Assembly: GCA_039000515.1 (NCBI GenBank)
Contig: JBCFYV010000012.1
Location: 6,058,137-6,122,136, forward strand
Length of the DNA: 64,000 nucleotides
Source: Timema cristinae
Lineage: Eukaryota > Arthropoda > Insecta > Phasmatodea > Timematidae
Direction: 5' to 3'
Shown here: in pieces, positions 24,529 to 35,211 of the stretch
How positions within the stretch are numbered: the stretch's first letter is position 1
Layout of the letters: every line of letters starts with the position of its first letter
Program-made: the position numbers and the translations under genes
Notes under the pieces: model-generated
What the model was told of the DNA's origin: nothing
Databases searched by the model: none
The model's input: the letters and a program-made list of their open reading frames with translations, nothing else

Positions 24529-25176
24529 CTAAGAATCCTCAAACAACCTGTTTTTTCTACCCCCTTTTGGATTTCGTTCACCCCTTTTGTGATGGGCACC
24601 TCTACCCCTTCCAGAGTAGCTCCGAGCCTCGTCAGGATACAGCCCACCAAGAACTTCATGCCCCTGTTTGGACGACGACGTTTGGTATTGGTACTGACTG
24701 TCTGAGGATTCTGGTACATCCAGGGCCGGTTGGAAATAAGTGTTTCTTGCACCATACTGGACATTGTATCTCGCACCATTCTGAAACTGGTTTCTCGCAC
24801 CATTCTGAAACTTGTTTCTCGCACCATTCAGAAACTTGTTTCTCGCACCTTTCTGAAACTTGTTTCTCGCACCTTCCTGGAAACTGTTTCTCACACCATT
24901 CTGAAACCCGTTTCTTGGGTAGCCAGTATTTGGGCCAGTGACACTATCCTGCTGTTGGCCAGTCCCTTCCTTAGTTTTCTTCTTGCGATTCTTGCGAGGC
25001 AAGCTTACCTCTATTTCAGCTTGAGCCAAGTTGCTCCTGTCAGGTGCAGGGCGATTTAGTGAGTCCTCGTTTAGTTTAGTAAGGAAATCAGAATCCTGGG
25101 CAAGCTTTTGCAAGTCAGATACATAGTAAGCTCGTTCCACCTCATGTCCTCGGGCCTCCTGGAAAGCTAGAGCCAT
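24529..25176 (-). CDS. unrecognised protein or terminal exon with 8-residue repeats
   Basis: An open frame of about 215 codons from the ATG at 25176 to the TAG at 24529. The N-terminal 45 residues are charged (ARGHEVERAYYVSDLQKLAQ). A basic block NRKKKTKEG follows, then about eight imperfect copies of an 8-residue unit of the form NGARNKFQ. The C-terminus is rich in Ser, Gly and Arg (SYSGRGRGAHHKRG). Composition suggests an RNA-binding or nuclear low-complexity protein, but this is inference; I know no family match. An acceptor-like TCTAGCTTTCCAG just after the ATG (exon start about 25158) means this could be the last exon of a larger minus-strand gene. Preservation of one long frame through a DNA minisatellite favours real coding sequence. 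Confidence 0.55.
   Translation of the reverse strand: MALAFQEARGHEVERAYYVSDLQKLAQDSDFLTKLNEDSLNRPAPDRSNLAQAEIEVSLPRKNRKKKTKEGTGQQQDSVTGPNTGYPRNGFQNGVRNSFQEGARNKFQKGARNKFLNGARNKFQNGARNQFQNGARYNVQYGARNTYFQPALDVPESSDSQYQYQTSSSKQGHEVLGGLYPDEARSYSGRGRGAHHKRGERNPKGGRKNRLFEDS
24745..24915. repeat. 24-bp coding minisatellite
   Basis: Seven or more tandem 24-bp units of the form TTTCTCGCACCATTCTGAAA, with scattered substitutions. They lie inside the minus-strand frame at 24529-25176. The unit length is a multiple of three, so copy-number change would not shift the frame. Confidence 0.9.
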
Positions 25177-25179
25177 CAA

Positions 25180-27340
25180 ACAATTCGTCGATAAAAATTA
25201 AATATAATTTAAAATCTTAGTTTTAATTATATACAAATTGTATTAAAGAGTTCGGCTTTCAATTTTCGGTAAACCTCTAAAATGTATCATCAATGAAAGT
25301 GGATCTTCCTTTTTCACAGTTGTCATTTATACAGATAGTTAAGGTGGTTAGAAAGACTACAAACGTTTAAGGCAGTGTTTTTACTGTTTTTATATCAAAC
25401 AGCTTTTATGGACAAAATAAATAACATATTACTTTATTATATAAGTTATGTTTAATATTTTACTCATATTTAGAATTTTGGTCAGTTTATGGACCTCTAG
25501 CAAAATCTTTTAAAATGAAGAGATGCCCATGACAAAAACTCAAATACCAATGAGATAACTATGGTGAAAAAAGGTTTTTTTTAATAAAAATTGCATAAAT
25601 ATCGACTTAATCTAAAGTTTTTTTTCCATCCTAAATTAGTCAGCTTTTAAGCCATGTACTAATATTATAATTAGTTGGTTTTGAAAGTGGACTTTAAATA
25701 TCCCTAATAGAAAAGGCAATAAAAGGAAAGCCCAGCTTATAGTGTAGTTTTGTAGCCAGATGTTCAATAATTTCTATATTAATGCTGCTACAGTTACATA
25801 TTTCACCGTGTCTTTCTACCTGTTTGGGTTGTACATCCATAATGATATATTATTTATTTTTATCTATGTAAGCTAAACCATTAATGTCTTTCTTACCTTC
25901 AATAGCCTGTTTCACAGTCATATTCATTCGTTTAATCATGTAACTGAAAAATGACAATAAAAACATAAAATATAATTAAATACAGCTTACTTAGTCTTGA
26001 GTAATGCTCATGTGATAGGATAAATCAGCAAACATATTAATAGTTTAGCTTTGTTAATAGTATAATAGTAAGGTTAATATGGATACATTTATAATTATGG
26101 TATACACATTTTATTAGTTTATTAGTTTATATGAATTTAGAAGTTAAAAAACAGTGTATGTTCCCCTTTACAGTGGGGCTAATATATCATGTTTGTCAGC
26201 AAAGTTATTCAACCTGGCTGCACTTGTACTCACTCAAAGGTTACTACAAAATGTGTTTTCTTGACTTTAATTGTTAAAAAAACAAGTTGCAGTTCTTCCA
26301 AGAAATATACAATATTTTGATTATTCGTGACACAGGTTACCAACTCTTAATGCTCATGTTTAAGATAGAGGGATGTCATTATAGAATACTTAGTATTCGA
26401 TATTATAAACTCTGAACCACATGATTTATAATTATGATTGTGAACTTGAACAAGCCAATGATGATAATAAAATAGTTGATTACAATATTTTGATTTTTCA
26501 GTTTATCATAATTTTTCAAATTTATTTTTAATGGTATTTTATTCTTGCAATAAAGTTATATGAAATAAATCCGGACAAATGAAAAAAAAAAAAGGAAAAA
26601 AACCACCCTGATAGAAGGATAATGACTGCAATTAAAAAAAGTTTATATTTTTGAAAGTCTGTTAACAGTATAAATTCAAAATATTTTAAATTGGGTCTGC
26701 ATTTGAATGGTGATACTATAGCCAAGTGGAATGTTATAATTAGGGTTGATACACTTTGTTGTAACTAATGAAATTCTTCAACTTTTCCAAATTTTCGGTA
26801 CTTTATAAGAAAATATATAAACAAAAAATCACATAGTTTTCAATACAATACGCCTAAAACATGTTGTTTGAAAATTTTGTCTTAATATACAAATCTGATT
26901 ATCATATACTATTGTCTAAGTTTTTTTTTACCCATTTGTTCTATTAATTAGCCTACTAAAGAAAATGAGTTGGAAGATTTTAACAAAAACAATAAACATT
27001 AGTAAAAAGCCATTGCCATTGCCATTCTGACATAAATACAAATGAGGATTTGTATATTTTGGAAATAAAGAGTTTGATAGATTGCTGCACTCTTGAACAG
27101 TGGGATTTGATTAATTGAAAGATTAATGAGTTCTGTTCTTCATGAAAGAGTATGAAGATAAATATAAATTATAGTTTACACTGTGTCACAAGCTTGTATT
27201 ATTTGGAACATAATAAAAAGATATCTGAAAATGCCAATGACCTTTTTAAATAATCCTTACTTTTCCCTGTCACACCAAATTTCTTGTCTTTTACAGGTTG
27301 GTGTCATCCTCGATTTGTCTAATGAGTAGGTATAAATCAG
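25180..27340. other. AT-rich non-coding stretch with a SINE scrap
   Basis: No reading frame of note. A diverged SINE tail (ACCGTGTCTTTCTACCTGTT) lies at about 25805-25825. If the 24529-25176 frame is a terminal exon, part of this stretch may be its upstream intron. Confidence 0.4.
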
Positions 27341-27639
27341 GTTGTTTCTGGGAAGTGCACCTGCATTAGACTGGAGAGAATATGGGAAAACTACTCTCAG
27401 TGCACCATGCTGATATTTGAAACTTTTTTTAACTCCAATGTTCCAGCAATCCTGACTATTGCGGGCTTGCCACTTGCCACTGTGTGACCATCAATGTAAG
27501 TATCTAGTATATTTTTATGTAATATTACAAATTATGTCTAGAAATTATAGTTTCCAAATGTCTATTAAATAAAGTTATGATTTCCACACATGATGATCTC
27601 TATAAAAATACAAATTTAACTAACTTATGATAGAGAAGG

Positions 27640-27830
27640 GTGAATTTAGGGGAAGTGTACCCCAATTTGTATTTAGGGATAGTGGAAAACCATTTAGGAA
27701 AACCATTTAGGGAAAACCACCCTCAGTACACTTGACCGAGATCACACCTTTATCTCCCCATCATCGGCAGTCTAATCTATTGCAAGAGTGACGCCTTAAA
27801 CCTTATGGCCACCGAAACGGGTAGACACTT
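27640..27830 (-). repeat. tRNA-derived SINE (major family)
   Basis: The body motif GAATTTAGGGGAAGTGTACC is followed by a duplicated AACCATTTAGG(G)AAAACC block, then a decayed tRNA-like head ending near CATCGGCAGTCTAAT. It is the same family as 12593-12800 and in the same orientation. Confidence 0.55.
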
Positions 27831-27839
27831 TTTAAATAA

Positions 27840-28785
27840 AATAAATTGTCAAATTTTGTGGTGACCAATATTTAAGAAAGGTTTATTTTACTATGTAAAG
27901 AAAATTTAACTAGGTCTATCTAATGAGGTGATATTTTATTTATTTTGCTAAAAAAAGTTGTTTGTTATAAAAAATGGAAAAATACTGACCTTAGCTCACA
28001 TTCTCTGTCACCCCTGCCTAAATCTTTGTGTCAGTGTGATTTTCGAAATACCTCCCAAAGAACTTTCTTCAAATAAAATTTTCTCTAATTAAAATTTTTC
28101 TCTTATTTCCTTGAAAATGTTTATTGAGTAGGGACTGATTGTATTCATAATGGAAGTGTGTACAACTCAGTGTCTAATGTTATCGAACCTGCAAATAAAA
28201 TAGGACGTTCTGTTGAGACCATGGGTGCAGTGAATGCCGATCATCGAATCTGCAACATTAGATAACCACATTTTACATTATATGTAATATAGCATATTTA
28301 TATTATTATAGTCAAGACAAAAGTAAACAAATAAAAGAGGGAGGAGATTGAATGGCATGGCTGTTTCTGGTAGTTTCCACTGCAATGACCTCCTGTGATC
28401 AGGAGAGCAGAAGCCAAGGAGTTTTCTTATTTTAAAATGTGTGTTTTATTTTTGTTTTAAATAACATTATTAATACTATAATACTTATTAGTGATCAATT
28501 AGCATCATGAAAAAATGAATAATACAATCATATATATTTGTTTTAATTTATTTTTATATAACGTTTGTTTTGATTAGTAATTTTTTCATGATGATAATTG
28601 ATAATTATAATATGTGTCAATATTTTTAACGTAGCATATAGCACCGTTCGCCTGTGTGTGTAGACTTTTAGCCATTCTGGCACAGAATACGTTGCAAAGG
28701 GTACATCAATGGCGGTTGTTTAGACTCAGTACCCACAATGAGATGACGTGATGATAGTGATTATAAAGGTTTAAAGTCAGGAGTT
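27840..28785. other. non-coding, unassigned
   Basis: AT-rich with no gene or element recognised. Short frames only. Confidence 0.4.
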
Positions 28786-28789
28786 ATCT

Positions 28790-28935
28790 TAAACCTAACT
28801 TAAGACTAATCAACCAAACCCTGGTGACCATCGGGATAGTTCTCCTTTCAAAAAAATACCATGGTAACACCAGCGAATCCAACCCGGGACCCATATGTAT
28901 GTAGCCAGGTGCACTGACCACTGACCACTATAAGC
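28790..28935 (-). repeat. tRNA-like SINE fragment
   Basis: On the minus strand a B-box-like GGGTTGGATTCGCTGG is preceded by a decayed A-box region near 28915. No acceptor stem can be formed, so it is not a tRNA gene. Confidence 0.4.
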
Positions 28936-29420
28936 TTACCACTGGGTCAGTTCATGTTTGAGTTCAAACAGTGGGCCTAGTATTTAAAACACTTATACCT
29001 GGCAGTTATACTTAGTGTAGGCAGTAGTTGACTTCTAAAATTATAGGTACCAGAACGCACTACCTGGGGGTGAGCCCGCCCCCCCTTCCCTAACGATTTT
29101 TAAAACTAATTTAAGCTTCAAAAGATGTGTTTTCAAGCCATAATTTTCTTCTCAAGCCAGAAGAAAATGTTTTAAAATATATCATAATGTGATTGTGTTT
29201 TAATGATTTTCAATTAAATTTAATACAAATGCTCACTAGATGTCTAGCTTAATTTTGAGTTTTTACTACTAGTTTTACTATATAAACGGGAATGAGGAGC
29301 GATTAGAAATTTTAAGTCATAGATTACACAAAACAAATGGTTTTAATTTGTACAGATGTATTTTGAATTAAAAATATACTGACGCTATTATATACATAAT
29401 TTGAAAAAAATGGCTTCATT

Positions 29421-29960
29421 TTAAAAGCAACTCCACAGTCGTTCCATGGTTTCATCATATTCAATGATTCTAGACCTTTCCTTACTCTTAGTGTCTATGG
29501 CAAAATGCCGTCCTGAAACAAGCCACGAGTAAACATATTTGGAGGAATTAAATAAACGAAGAGGGGTTCAAATCATTCTTATAAATAAAAGACTAGACAA
29601 AGACAGATGTTGTCTTCAAAAATGTTCTTAGTGATGTCATAATCAAATTCATCTGGGAGAAACCCCTCTCGCATTCACTGGAAGATATAGATAGCTACGG
29701 ACTGTCCGGAAATGTCTTGCTATATATATATTCCAGAAAACTCCCAATTAATTCATTCAATGAGTTTGAACTTGGCAGCGAACTCCTTCATTTACTTTTC
29801 CCCACAAGTTATTTGCACATTTTTGGGCCAGTTTTAGATGTATTTTACTTTTATCATGTTAAAATCTCAAAATATTGTTCATTCAGCAGTCTCTTCTCAA
29901 TTGAGTGTTCCAATGCTGCATAAAACATCTAAGGTTCTAAAGGATCATTACTCTTGCGTC
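29421..29960 (-). pseudogene. hAT transposase C-terminal remnant (KIAA1586-like)
   Basis: The dimerisation-domain signature SSECERGFSQMN is visible on the minus strand at about 29650-29685, followed by LIMTSLRTFLK. After a stop and a frame change, YVYSWLVSGRHFAID and EYDETMERLW follow, ending at a TAA at 29421. This is the normal C-terminal order in KIAA1586-like hAT transposases. The region upstream to about 29960 is too decayed to read. No terminal repeats were found. It lies immediately beside the Polinton-like segment. Confidence 0.6.
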
Positions 29961-30129
29961 CCTCCCTTTTATGAAGAGGAACTCCCAAACATATTTTTTT
30001 TACTGCTTCTAGGGCCGTGGTATAATAAGTACCTGGTACTGATTTTCTATTTTCAAATACAGACACACAATTTAAATTTTTCATTTGCAAAGCCTAAGCC
30101 AACATTTCGATGCTGCAAAGCCTCGCTCA

Positions 30130-30364
30130 GCTCAGATAGTTCCTGTAACCTAAAGGATATAATCTCATGGCTTTCAATCTCACACCTAATCTGTCCGCCC
30201 ACATGACATCGCATTGTAATTTGACGAGGCATGGCTACCTGAGCATCGAAGTGAGATTCACCAGAGCTCTCACCGAAACCGTCAATTGTATCGTGTACTG
30301 GGAGTTTGCCAACATCACCATCGACAAGGACAGAAACTTCGTGACCGATTATGGGAGTTATTAG
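30130..30364 (+). pseudogene. Polinton structural-protein-like C-terminus (F54H12.2-like)
   Basis: The frame ending at 30364 contains FNLTPNLSAH, LTRHGYLSIEVRF and TETVNCIVYWEF, then a final acidic DKDRNFVTDYGSY. This order of motifs is the C-terminal pattern of the F54H12.2-like proteins that are widespread in arthropod Polintons and are thought to be capsid-related. Upstream of about 30160 the frame is lost. The assignment rests on remembered motif patterns and has not been checked by a database search. Confidence 0.5.
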
Positions 30365-30401
30365 AAGTGACTTCCTGCCCCTCACACTGGTCATTTAAAT
30401 C

Positions 30402-30905
30402 ATGTACGTCATTGTGAATTTACAGAGCTTCATCGACGACAACAAAGAGATTATCTTCAAGGAACTGAGTGTTTTATTTGTATGCTGTACATTACTTCAA
30501 CATTGGGTGTTAAAACCCCATACGCTATCGAGGAACTTTCAGTCACCGCTAAAAAGCAAGCCGAATATATCGTCAACAAACTGCACGGTATTCCCTGGGA
30601 TAGCGGTGATGTGGATTACAGCCTGCACGAATCCCTAATCTCCCGTGCCACAACGGGTGCAGAAACCGTCTACGTCAAGGGGATGGAGATTAAAAAGTTT
30701 ATTTTCAAATACACTTCTACACCCGTCGTAGATCTGTACGACAAAGGTTGTTTGTCTTTGAAAATACTTAAATTTGGCCGTACCATGTGCATGGCACATA
30801 GTTCTATATGGAATTTCTGTTCGACCTCCGTCGTTTGGGGACTTCGAGATTGGATGATTGAAGATGGACACGCACACCATAAGACGTGCGCTGAAAACAA
30901 ACCCG
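30402..30905 (+). pseudogene. Polinton-associated conserved protein, unknown function
   Basis: One frame gives IVNLQSFIDDNKEIIFKELS. Another continues with QHWVLK, KKQAEYIVNKLHGIPWDSGD, ETVYVKGMEIKKF and VVDLYDKGCLSL. This order (a FKEL block, an HWVLKP block, a W-D-G block, a VYVKG block, then a D-L---CPSL block) is typical of a conserved protein found repeatedly near Polinton genes in insects. Its function is not known to me. At least one frame change separates the parts, near 30490-30510, so it is not expressible as one protein. Confidence 0.5.
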
Positions 30906-31275
30906 TGGTTCCGTTCTGTAAAATCGTGTAATTTCCCTGCTGATCAACTACCCACAAATGTAGCTCGACCTGCCATTCTAGTCATCAACACTGATCCACA
31001 CACCAAGCCTGGGACACATTGGGTTGCCATGTTTATTGACAATAACGGCGTGGGAGAATATTTTGATAGTTATGGTTTTCACCTCGTATAAAATCACACC
31101 TGGCATTTATACGCAAAAACACTTCCAGCACGTCTCATAGCACGCTACAACTTTAAAGCATCGCCTCAGACGTTTGAGGCCATTACTGTCTCATGTACCT
31201 TCTCTATCGAGCCCAGAACATTCATATGAAAACTTTCCTAAGCCTATTCAGCCCACCAATCATACAGGCAACGAC
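30858..31275 (+). pseudogene. adenovirus-type cysteine protease (Polinton PRO), broken
   Basis: Adenain-like proteases cleave structural proteins during virion maturation. The opening DTHTIRRALK, the block FPADQLPTNV, the catalytic-His motif KPGTHWVAMF (His near 31018) and the acidic EYFDSYG are visible. A stop follows at 31089. The Cys-containing part, GHYCLMYLLYRAQN, is readable in another frame at about 31173-31215. The order His, acidic, Cys is as expected. The stop and frame changes make this a dead copy. Confidence 0.65.
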
Positions 31276-31419
31276 GCTAAGATGGTGAGATATAACAACA
31301 TATTTTTCAATATTGTAAGGTCCTTCCGCGCCCCTCAAGAAGCTGCGTCCAATCAGCGTGCGCCTATAAAAGGGGCGTCCCGACGGTGTTCCGGCCATAA
31401 CCGTGACAGTCATCGAAGT

Positions 31420-31999
31420 GAACCAAAATCATGGAAGGTCAAGAAGTTTGCGCCCGCAAAGCAAAACCGGTGAAGCCACTCACCCTCACCAGTGTTTTCA
31501 ACACTTTGTTTCCCCTGGACGAAGTCGATGCCAAGCTAGTCATCATTGGCATGAGTGTCAAGAACAATTTTACTACTATGTTTAGCTAGAAAAATGCGGA
31601 GGGAACTGTGGGGTGTTTAACCATACAGAGTGGAAAGAACTGGGCAGATACAAGTCAGTCATGTCAAAGTTTTTCATTAACACGCAACCTCCTTAGAATA
31701 TTAGTCTGACTAATCATGAAATTTCTCTGAGACGCATGTGCGGTGACCATATGGTCGTCATTAGCGAGAAACAAGACGCCGGACTCAAACGGGACGCCTA
31801 TCTAGCACCTAGCTGGGCGCGTCTTTGTGATGTGTGGGACCTCATCGACGTTGCCGTCGACCACCAGGATATGTGGTCGACACCCATCACACGCTATTGC
31901 AACGATATGATCTACACACTCGTGGATGTATGCGACACGCTAACAGAATCAGCGGATGTTATCAATCTCGAACAGCCTACGGTGGAAACGCACATCTGA
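31420..31999 (+). pseudogene. Polinton-associated small protein, broken
   Basis: A frame beginning near 31430 reads CARKAKPVKPLTLTSVFNTL and then hits a stop. A second frame from about 31736 reads CGDHMVVISEK, APSWARLCDVWDLIDVAV and ITRYCNDMIYTLVDVC, ending at 31999. The parts sit directly after the protease, on the same strand and with similar composition, so they probably belong to the same element. I do not recognise a domain. Confidence 0.4.
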
Positions 32000-32254
32000 A
32001 ACCTGGATCTTATCAGTGCTACCTACTATACACGTGAAATCTTCGGTTTGACTATTACATACTGGATTGTGAACTAAAACAATTTTACTCACGCATATAA
32101 GAGAAACTGTAGAAAAACGTATGAATGAATATATGGTGCAGTCCTGTAAAAGTGTATAACAAATATTATGTATGATGTCTATAAAACCTTTAATGATTAA
32201 TAAATATATGTTTTGTAAAAACGTATTTTATTCACGCAAAACCTTACTGTCCCC

Positions 32255-33010
32255 TTATACGTAGATACGAGTCTCGACTTGACGAGCCGTCAAACTGTCA
32301 CCAAATATGAACAGGGTTATTGACTTCTTGTACTATTTCACAGTTTCAAGGTCACGATCTATTCTTGTCGAGCCGCCAAACTGGTACTAGTCATCAGGGA
32401 AAAAACCCATTGTGACATTACTCAAGGTCATGTCCTACTTCTATCTCAATTTGTCTTGTCAACCCGCTAAACTGGCGCCAGTCATCAGGGTTGCGACAGT
32501 GCGATGACTCATCGGGAAAACTTATTGCCGAGGGGAGGGTTGCCAGAGTCAATGACATAGCTCACGATTTCAAGGTCACGATATATTCCCGTCTTGTAGA
32601 GCCGCTAAACTAGCACCAGTCATCAGGAAAAACCCATTGCGACATCATTAAAGGTCATGATATATTCTTGTCACTACTTGTCTCATCGGCTCGCCAAACT
32701 GGCACATGTCATCAGGGAAAACCCATTATCACATAGAGGGTGGGGGAGGGGTCGCGACATCAGAAAAACCCATTGCCGAGGGGAGGGTTGCCAGAGTCAA
32801 TGACCTAGCTCTCAGTTTCAAGGTCACGATCTATTCCTGGCTTGTCGAGCCGCCAAACTGGCGCTAGTCATCAGGGAAAACCCATTACGACATTATTCAA
32901 GGTCACGATCTATTCTTGTCCCGGCTTGTCTTGTCGACCCGACAAACTGACGCCTGTCATCATGGAAAACCTATTAACACATAGGGGTGGGGGAGAGGGT
33001 TGCGACACAT
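32255..33010 (+). repeat. complex tandem repeat beside the Polinton remnant
   Basis: Blocks of the form GAGCCGCCAAACTGGCGC, then TAGTCATCAGGGAAAACCC, then CAAGGTCACGATCTATTC recur about seven times between 32275 and 32980. Unit lengths are variable (about 90-170 bp), and some units carry an inserted GAGGGGAGGGTTGCCAGAGT block. The repeat is GC-richer than its surroundings. Polintons often hold internal tandem repeats, so it may be part of that element. Confidence 0.75.
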
Positions 33011-33490
33011 ACCTATAAGGAGGGGTAGTAAGGGGAAGTGAAAGGGGTCTCTAGACAGAGGGAACAATTTTCACGAGCTTCGCTAAGCGGCCGGGCAGAG
33101 AAGATGCCGCCAGCGCTCACTAGCGATGCCGTGAGATGAGCGCCCGGCGCCGTGGACTACACGCCAATAATTAAATTAAAAAACTCCAACGCGCCGTCCC
33201 AATCATACAACAATAAACTCCCCACACCAATAAAAAAAACTCCAAAGGCCCATCCGAATCCTACCTAGACATAAATAACTAATAAGCACAAATAAAAAAA
33301 GCAATGAGAATACATAAATAACTATTGAGCACACATAAAAAAGCAATTAACACATAAAAACAAATGAAACAAGAATAAACAAGTTTGGAACCCTGGAAAA
33401 GGGGTCAGGAGGAGGGGAGGGGAAAAACCAACAGTCAATCATAGAGCGAAAGGGCCTGGTCACGTGATCAAATTCAATCAATTTCGGCCT
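33011..33490. other. non-coding, unassigned
   Basis: A GC-rich block (33060-33170) is followed by AACTCC/AATAAA-rich simple sequence. No gene is seen. Confidence 0.4.
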
Positions 33491-33499
33491 GTGACAGCT

Positions 33500-33720
33500 G
33501 GGTATACTAACTACTGTCGTACACCCGCTCTACAAGCATATAACTAAACCAATGGGGCAGGGATAAAGAAGATAAGATTTAGAGCAAGTGTATCCACATT
33601 TGCAAGGATATTAGGAAACCATTTAGTAAGAACCATCTCCAACGCAACGCAATGACAAACCAAACTAGATGGACCTAATATTTAGTCCACGTGCCCACCA
33701 GTTGTAGCAATTGAAATAGA
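33500..33720 (-). repeat. tRNA-derived SINE (major family)
   Basis: The body blocks AGATTTAGAGCAAGTGTATCC, CACATTTGCAAGG and AACCATTTAGTAAGAACC match the family at 12593-12800, in the same orientation. Confidence 0.5.
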
Positions 33721-33869
33721 ATTTCAGGTTGTTTTTTTTGGTTCAGAACTGCATGTTTTACAGTCTGTTCAGGATAGTTGAGAATTCCCTAATTAATAAA
33801 TTAGCACAGAATGAAAGCGAAATTTAGAAAAATAAACAAAAATTTAATGGCTTGGAAAATACAGTCTGG

Positions 33870-34000
33870 ATTAATCGTCAAGGGGAGGTCGAGATTTGAA
33901 TCTCAACAAGGTGATATTTTGGTGGATTTCACATCCTCGCTTCACGCTAATGCAAGTGCATTTTCTCTAATCTCTCTTATCATCCTTAATCCATGTATTA
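33870..34000 (+). repeat. tRNA-derived SINE fragment
   Basis: GGGGAGGTCGAGATTTGAATC (decayed B box) is followed by TTCACGCTAATGCAAGTGCA and TTCTCTAATCTCTCTTATC. This is the plus-strand order of the major SINE family. Confidence 0.5.
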
Positions 34001-34039
34001 TGCCATGAATATCCTTTATGGTGAAAGTATGAACTGGAT

Positions 34040-34205
34040 TTTTTTTTATCTAGAGTATTAACCTGGATCGCCGATGATTGATAGATGTGGGTTTGAATCT
34101 TGGTCGAATGTATCGAGGTAGTTTTACCTACATGTTTTCCCACGTTCCATCCACGCAAATACGAGTGCAGTTGATCTGACTTATACCTTCCTCGTCCCCA
34201 ACCCA
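34040..34205 (+). repeat. tRNA-derived SINE (major family)
   Basis: A head with GGATCGCCGATGATTGATAG and GGGTTTGAATCTTGGTCGA is followed by CCACGCAAATACGAGTGCAG and ACCTTCCTCGTCCCC. Same family and orientation as 12300-12535. Confidence 0.55.
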
Positions 34206-34399
34206 CTAGGGTAAATATGAGTATGGCCCTTTGTACGACACTTTGGTTCAAATTACAGTGGGATGGAAGATTTAATCTTCCCATGGTACAAGTTAATAAT
34301 ATACCCCACTCACACTTAACACCTGTAGAAATAATATTGATAATATTAAAGTATTTATTAAATCTATCAAAAAGAATGCGCTCCTACAACAACAGAAGG

Positions 34400-35070
34400 T
34401 CCCAGGCGCAGCTGACCCAACATTGATCACCACAGGCGTGTGTGGGCCTACGTTGTGTATACAGTCGCACGGAGGCCTGGGAAACAAGGGCCCCGCCCTG
34501 CTAGAGCCCCCCACGGGCAGGTAATGTGGTGCGCTATGTTGCCGGTAATTGTTACACGGGGCGAACTACTCTGATCCCCGCGACCCCCGGAGGGCACTGG
34601 TCATCATAAACGAGGCGCCGCCAGCCGGCGTGGTGCCAGCGCGATTCACTAGGAGTCGTTCGTGGTTAAAAACTAACAGCTTAGAGCTCACAAAAACAAT
34701 AATTCATGATCTACTGCCATAGTCACTGGGGGTCTCGGTGCTCAGTCTTAAGGAACCAGCCCGACGTACGGTGACCGGGATGCGATTTGGGCCCGCGTAC
34801 GTTTCATATAAACGAGCACTAGACTGTCTTTGCCATCTTTAGGTACCAATAGAACTCTAAAAAGCCTGTCGGGGCGCCTACACGGGGTCAGCCCCTGGGC
34901 AATAGGACGGACGCTGAGTCCAGCATATATAAGACCCCGATAAGGTAATATGTGTGTGGGGAACGGGGCTCCTCGAAATGCACTAAGCGGTTAATAGTGC
35001 GTACCCGTGTAGCGGGGATAGCTGGTCAGGGCACCTCCGGGCAGCTGGTCTCGGAAAGGCTGGGGCGGCA
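34400..35070 (+). other. GC-rich block, possibly a solo LTR
   Basis: This is a sharply GC-richer segment with no coding frame. TGTTACACGGGGCGAA at 34550 looks like a Gypsy-type LTR start, and CATATATAAG near 34925 could be its TATA element. I cannot find a matching 3' boundary or a target duplication, so this is only a suggestion. It abuts the 5' end of the P-element-like transposon. Confidence 0.25.
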
Positions 35071-35125
35071 GCTAAGGTGTGTGAGACAGAAAGAACTTAG
35101 AATGAGGTTTGAAGAGACGACTGTT

Positions 35126-35211
35126 CGGAGGCTGAGCCAACACCCCCTAGACTACACAAGGCCTCGGCGCTACTGACCAAGATTACAGTGACGTCACTCA
35201 TAGCCGGCCGT
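35126..35211 (+). repeat. 5' terminal inverted repeat of THAP transposon
   Basis: The blocks GAGCCAACACC, CTAGACTACACAAGGCCTCG and GTGACGTCAC (a palindrome, 35188-35197), then AGCCGGC, all recur in inverse order at 61520-61590. The arms differ by small indels between the blocks. Confidence 0.75.

Larger units (their letters stand above)
30100..32060 (+). mobile_element. decayed Polinton/Maverick-like segment
   Basis: Four adjacent plus-strand coding remnants, each broken by stops or frame changes, correspond to proteins that travel together in insect Polinton/Maverick elements and related adintovirus-like insertions. They are a structural-protein-like C-terminus, a conserved protein of unknown function, an adenovirus-type cysteine protease and a further small protein. 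Base composition (more GC, evener codon use) contrasts with the AT-rich flanks. No DNA polymerase B, integrase or packaging ATPase is seen, so most of the element is missing or lies elsewhere. Confidence 0.6.

Noticed and set aside
24520..25059. Plus-strand frames opposite the 8-residue repeat protein
   Set aside because: The repeat unit is a multiple of three, so several frames stay open on both strands. The minus frame is preferred because it has non-repetitive charged flanks, a plausible start and a basic Gly/Arg-rich C-terminus.
32255..33010. CRISPR-like array
   Set aside because: The repeats are long, degenerate and variable in spacing, spacers are not unique, and the DNA is eukaryotic.
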